A stretch of 64,000 nt of DNA from Thalassospira profundimaris WP0211. Lineage in GTDB: Bacteria > Pseudomonadota > Alphaproteobacteria > Rhodospirillales > Thalassospiraceae. Below are positions 60,981 to 64,000 of the stretch, piece after piece (position 1 is the stretch's first letter; the number at the start of each line of letters is the position of its first letter). The stretch covers positions 846,771 to 910,770 of the forward strand of contig NZ_AMRN01000001.1 in assembly GCF_000300275.1 (NCBI RefSeq), in the 5' to 3' direction. Made by a program: the position numbers and the translations under genes. Under the pieces are notes generated by a model. That model was not told the origin of the DNA and made no database searches. It saw only the letters and a program-made list of their open reading frames with translations.

Positions 60981-62420
60981 CTAGATCTGTTCGGGATGTT
61001 CCGGAATGTCGCGCGATGACACGATCAGGAACCGGATCGCCAGCCCGCTGACCGCGACAAGGCTTGCAATCGCAATCCCCCAGAACAGGCCGCGCACCCC
61101 CATCTCAAGAACGAATGACAGGTAATAGCCAACCGGGATCATGACAAAGATATAGGACACCAGATGCAAAATCGTTGGTGCCCATTTATCGCCAGCCCCG
61201 CGAAGCGCACTGATCGCGGCATTCTGTCCACCATCGGTCGGGAAAATGATCGGCATCAAAATCAGCACTGAAACCGTGGTGGCAAGCACCGCGACATCCT
61301 GGGTAAACAGATGCGCAACCGCATCGGGGAACAGATAAAGCGGAATGCTAAGGGCCAGCATCACGCACATCGTGGTCAAAAGACCAATCCATCCTGCAAG
61401 CGCCATGTCCGGTCGGTCCCGCCTGCCATAGGCAATGCCAACCCGAACCGATGTTGCCGACGCCAGACCAAGTGCTACCATAAACATCAATGCCAAAAGC
61501 GTCATGCTGATGCCGTAACTTGCCGCGGCAATAACGCCAAGACGGCCGGCGAAAAGCTGCATGGCGGCAAAGGCGCCGGTTTCCATCCCCTGACTGGCAC
61601 CAGCAGCATAGCCAAGATGGCGGGCATCGCGCGATCCGCGCCACCACCCGGCAAAGCCATTGCGAATGCCATAAAGATGATGGCTTTTCATCAGCAGGAT
61701 ATACCCAAGCAGACCAAGCGCCATGAACCAGCGAATGACGCTTGATGTCCAAGCCGCACCTTCGGCCCCCAGTTCCGGCAAACCAAACGCCCCGTAAACC
61801 AGCCCGTAATCAAGAACGAGGTTGACCAGGTTGGCTGCGATCATCAACACCATGCCCGGCAGTGGGCGCTGCAATCCTTCAAGGAAAAAGGCACAGGTAA
61901 TGTAAATAAGAGCGGCGGGCATTCCGATTGCCAGAATCATGGCCAGATCGCCGGCATGGTCGGTGATTTCGACCGGCTGACCGGTGATTTTAAACAGCCA
62001 GTCCGACTGCATGGTCAGAACGGTAAAGACAATGCCGATCAGGACAGCATAAGGCATGGCATTGCGCCACACAGCCCCGGCCGCCATCAGGTTGTCGCGA
62101 CCCTTGGCATGCGATGTCATGACCATGACCCCGGTCAGAAGTCCGATGCCGGTCACCATCAAGGATGTGAAGGGTGCATGTGCAATATTAAGGTAGGCCA
62201 GTGCCGCACTGTCATAGTTGCCAACCACAATGGTATCGACAACTGCCATGATCAGCATGCCAAGACGGGCAATCGTCACCGGCAGGGCCAGTCTGAACAA
62301 TTCGCTTAGATGGCGCTTTACCCGGTTATTGGGATAAAGCGGGGTTGGCGAAAGTGTCGGATCAAGCGCCGGATCAAGTGGCGGCGGAGCCGGAGCACCA
62401 TCTTGTGGGGCAATGGACAT
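60981..62420 (-). CDS. MATE family multidrug efflux protein
   Basis: A 479-residue inner-membrane protein with about 12 hydrophobic segments in the MATE pattern. The N-terminus is Pro/Ala-rich. Conserved segments include LALPVTIARLGMLIMAVVDT, VGNYDSAALAYLNIA, the pseudo-repeat VSVLILMPIIFPTDGGQNA and SALRGAGDKWAPTI. It is a drug or toxin/cation antiporter of the NorM type; substrates are unknown. AGGAAA lies upstream of the ATG. It may be transcribed together with the phosphodiesterase gene upstream of it on the same strand. Confidence 0.92.
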   Translation of the reverse strand: MSIAPQDGAPAPPPLDPALDPTLSPTPLYPNNRVKRHLSELFRLALPVTIARLGMLIMAVVDTIVVGNYDSAALAYLNIAHAPFTSLMVTGIGLLTGVMVMTSHAKGRDNLMAAGAVWRNAMPYAVLIGIVFTVLTMQSDWLFKITGQPVEITDHAGDLAMILAIGMPAALIYITCAFFLEGLQRPLPGMVLMIAANLVNLVLDYGLVYGAFGLPELGAEGAAWTSSVIRWFMALGLLGYILLMKSHHLYGIRNGFAGWWRGSRDARHLGYAAGASQGMETGAFAAMQLFAGRLGVIAAASYGISMTLLALMFMVALGLASATSVRVGIAYGRRDRPDMALAGWIGLLTTMCVMLALSIPLYLFPDAVAHLFTQDVAVLATTVSVLILMPIIFPTDGGQNAAISALRGAGDKWAPTILHLVSYIFVMIPVGYYLSFVLEMGVRGLFWGIAIASLVAVSGLAIRFLIVSSRDIPEHPEQI

Positions 62421-62518
62421 TGGACTGTTTCCTGTTTTTATCTGGCGATCAGGCTCTGGGTCGTGGTGGCGATCAGAGCCATGATGCCGTTTCGCCCTGG
62501 TTTGATTTGATCCAGGAT

Positions 62519-63271
62519 CTATCTGTGGGCGGCGAACGGTCGGCGGGGAATCGCCATCAGCAATTTGGCCGGATCATCGGTAATCACCGATGTTACTCCC
62601 CAGGAAAATAGCTCCTTGGCGCGTTCGACATCATTGATGGTATAGCAAACCAACGGGACACCAGCATCGACAATCTCGGCGGCACTCACCGGTGTCAGTG
62701 CCTTGTGGTCAATATGAATGGCCGATGCGCCAAGGCACGCATACTCGGCCTTCCAGTTTTTCGGCAGGGTTTCCAGCAACCAGCCGCACGGCAGATCTGG
62801 CATATGTTTGCGCATATGGGCAACGGCGGTGTCATCAAAACTTGAAATCAGAATTGGCGGCACGGTCTTTGATGTGCGGAGTTCCTTGATGACTTCCTCG
62901 CACAGGCGCACCGGATCGCAACCAGATGGTTTGATTTCAAGGTTGGCCCCCATATCCATGAAATACAGGGTTTCGAGCGTATCTTTCAGGCTGGGGATTC
63001 GTTCGCCCTTATATATGTCTGAAAACCATCCCCCGGCATCAAGATTGCGCAGGGTGTCAAAATCGCTGTGATGGATGGGGCCGGTACCGTTGGTGGTCCG
63101 TTCAAGCGTGTCGTCATGGATAAGCACGCATTTGTCATCCGCGCTTAGCGTGACATCACACTCAATCCATTTGGCGCCGCGTGCGCCGGCAACCCGGAAT
63201 GCGGCAATGGTGTTTTCCGGGGCTTCAATCGAAGCGCCGCGGTGGGCGACAATGTGCGGGATATCGATCAC
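62519..63271 (-). CDS. Glycerophosphodiester phosphodiesterase
   Basis: A 250-residue GDPD (UgpQ-like) enzyme: hydrolyses glycerophosphodiesters to glycerol 3-phosphate and an alcohol. HRGASIEAPENTIAAF, ECDVTLSADDKCVLIHDDTLERTTNGTG (in parts) hold the catalytic His and acidic metal ligands, and the later NLEIKP and LPCGWLL complete the barrel. The start is GTG at 63271 with AAGG upstream. There is no signal peptide, so it acts in the cytoplasm. It is 98 bases from the MATE gene and lies near the rRNA operon. Confidence 0.94.
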   Translation of the reverse strand: MIDIPHIVAHRGASIEAPENTIAAFRVAGARGAKWIECDVTLSADDKCVLIHDDTLERTTNGTGPIHHSDFDTLRNLDAGGWFSDIYKGERIPSLKDTLETLYFMDMGANLEIKPSGCDPVRLCEEVIKELRTSKTVPPILISSFDDTAVAHMRKHMPDLPCGWLLETLPKNWKAEYACLGASAIHIDHKALTPVSAAEIVDAGVPLVCYTINDVERAKELFSWGVTSVITDDPAKLLMAIPRRPFAAHR

Positions 63272-63925
63272 GGATATGGCCTTTTATATATGTGGGGCTG
63301 CAACCGCCAAAACAGATGATGGATCAGGCCATCGGCTGTTCTGGTGCTGCAAGAACATCAATGCGATTCTCTTACGCGACTTGGATTGTGTGAAAAAGCG
63401 AAAATCTTGTTGCGATTTGAACGTTTCCTTTTTCGTTTTTGCTGCGAAGTCATTGGACTCCATATTGTAATTATTGGCGCAGAGTCGGTTTTTCCTATGG
63501 TTTTCGGCGTTATGCACCGATGTGGGTCGAGCTATGCATATATCCGATTTCTACGCGAAACCCCCGAAAGCCGAGGGTTTGTGCGGACCGTTTCGGGGGT
63601 GAAAAAAACAATCGCCGAAAATCTCGATAAATCTCGAAAAAAGGTGTTTACAGGTCGGGACAGGGGCCCTATAACCCGCCTCCACCGACGGGGTGCGGCG
63701 CCAACGAGACGGCGACGCGGACTGGACGGTTTCGGGGCTACGGTCCTAGAGTTCTTTGACATTGTAGATCAGAAGGAAGGGATGCGCGGGCAGCGTTATG
63801 GCGCTACAGTCTGTGCATCCTGGAGACGACGGATCGATTTGGATTTATTCAGATTGATTTGTGGTAACCACCAAAATGTGCAGACGTTAATTTTGAAGAG
63901 TTTGTCTATGAGACAAGCTTGGATT
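63272..63925 (+). promoter_or_regulatory. rRNA operon promoter and leader region
   Basis: 654 bases without a gene. The rRNA promoter is TTTACA (63647-63652), a 17-base spacer and TATAAC (63670-63675), with A-rich UP-element-like tracts from about 63600 to 63645. A leader of about 245 bases follows. It has a boxA-like TTCTTTGACATTG (63752-63764) for antitermination and a short hairpin TTGTCT-ATG-AGACAA (63902-63916) just before the 16S. The inverted repeat CCCCCGAAA/TTTCGGGGG (63561-63599) lies before the promoter; its role is unknown. The open frame 63344-63976 that crosses all of this is not a gene. Confidence 0.85.
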
Positions 63926-64000
63926 GAACATGAGAGTTTGATCCTGGCTCAGAACGAACGCTGGCGGCAGGCCTAACACATGCAAGTCGGACGAGAAGGT
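63926..64000 (+). rRNA. rrs: 16S ribosomal RNA, 5' end (partial)
   Basis: The first 75 bases of a 16S gene. It has the universal GAGTTTGATCCTGGCTCAG and the downstream AACGAACGCTGGCGGCAGGC and ACACATGCAAGTCG. Aligned by eye to E. coli numbering, base 1 is at about 63926. The sequence runs off the right edge. Confidence 0.97.

Noticed and set aside
63344..63976. Open frame of 210 codons on the plus strand
   Set aside because: It crosses the rRNA promoter, the leader and the start of 16S rRNA, has no ribosome site and no family similarity.

Overview
The window is a stretch of an alphaproteobacterial chromosome, most likely Rhodospirillales and close to Thalassospira. The evidence is the dnaX-ybaB-recR cluster with a small SRP RNA beside dnaX, a fused trpE(G) gene behind a Trp-codon leader peptide, a SAM-II riboswitch in front of metZ, the HAD nucleotidase-dapD-dapE cluster, and the first 75 bases of a 16S rRNA gene at the right edge. 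GC content and codon use look even throughout. I see no insertion sequence, prophage, integron or CRISPR array, so this is mostly core chromosome with small accessory pieces. The genus is an inference from gene content, not from a database match.

Layout. 1-4 kb: aroQ, then recR, ybaB, dnaX and the SRP RNA on the minus strand. 4-10 kb: nudC, a periplasmic solute-binding-like protein, a DUF1636 protein, and two glutathione S-transferases, one divergent from a LysR regulator and one divergent from a TetR regulator with a clear operator. 9.6-14 kb: a redoxin-like/2OG-Fe(II) oxygenase fusion, dapE, dapD and a pyrimidine 5'-nucleotidase, with a parS-like site between dapE and dapD. 14-24.4 kb: signalling (PAS-EAL protein, periplasmic binding protein, a REC-DUF3369-EAL response regulator overlapping its histidine kinase) plus pckA and a HugZ-like protein. 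24-33 kb: DUF1289, CsbD, an RNA methyltransferase, trpE(G) with attenuator, a voltage-gated K+ channel, trpF, ubiE, ubiB and a GNAT protein. 33-39 kb: chemoreceptor, TPR/glycosyltransferase-like protein, gpt, a sugar-dehydrogenase-like beta-propeller and tRNA-Gly(CCC). 39-48 kb: an ECF sigma factor paired with an ArsI-type enzyme, an SNase-fold protein, two trkH paralogues that flank a DUF3012 lipoprotein, asd and a diguanylate cyclase. 48-54 kb: TetR-YciI-tag operon, an orphan histidine kinase, a MerA/LpdA-like flavoprotein coupled to a TVP38 membrane protein. 53.7-63.3 kb: SAM-II riboswitch and metZ, apaG, folE, cytochrome c', fructosamine kinase with LMW phosphatase, an AraC regulator, an unknown 421-residue protein, a MATE exporter and a glycerophosphodiester phosphodiesterase. 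63.3-64 kb: rRNA promoter, leader and the 16S start.

How the genes work together. Aspartate-family and methionine biosynthesis (asd, dapD, dapE, metZ) and tryptophan synthesis (trpEG, trpF) are spread over the window. Two of these genes have RNA-based control that can be read directly in the sequence: Trp-codon attenuation for trpEG and a SAM-II aptamer for metZ. Three c-di-GMP proteins, two complete histidine kinases and a chemoreceptor form the signalling content. The most unusual local arrangements are the two-gene ArsI/ECF-sigma unit, a deglycation-type kinase/phosphatase pair followed by cytochrome c', and several intergenic blocks with nested inverted repeats that no annotated gene explains.
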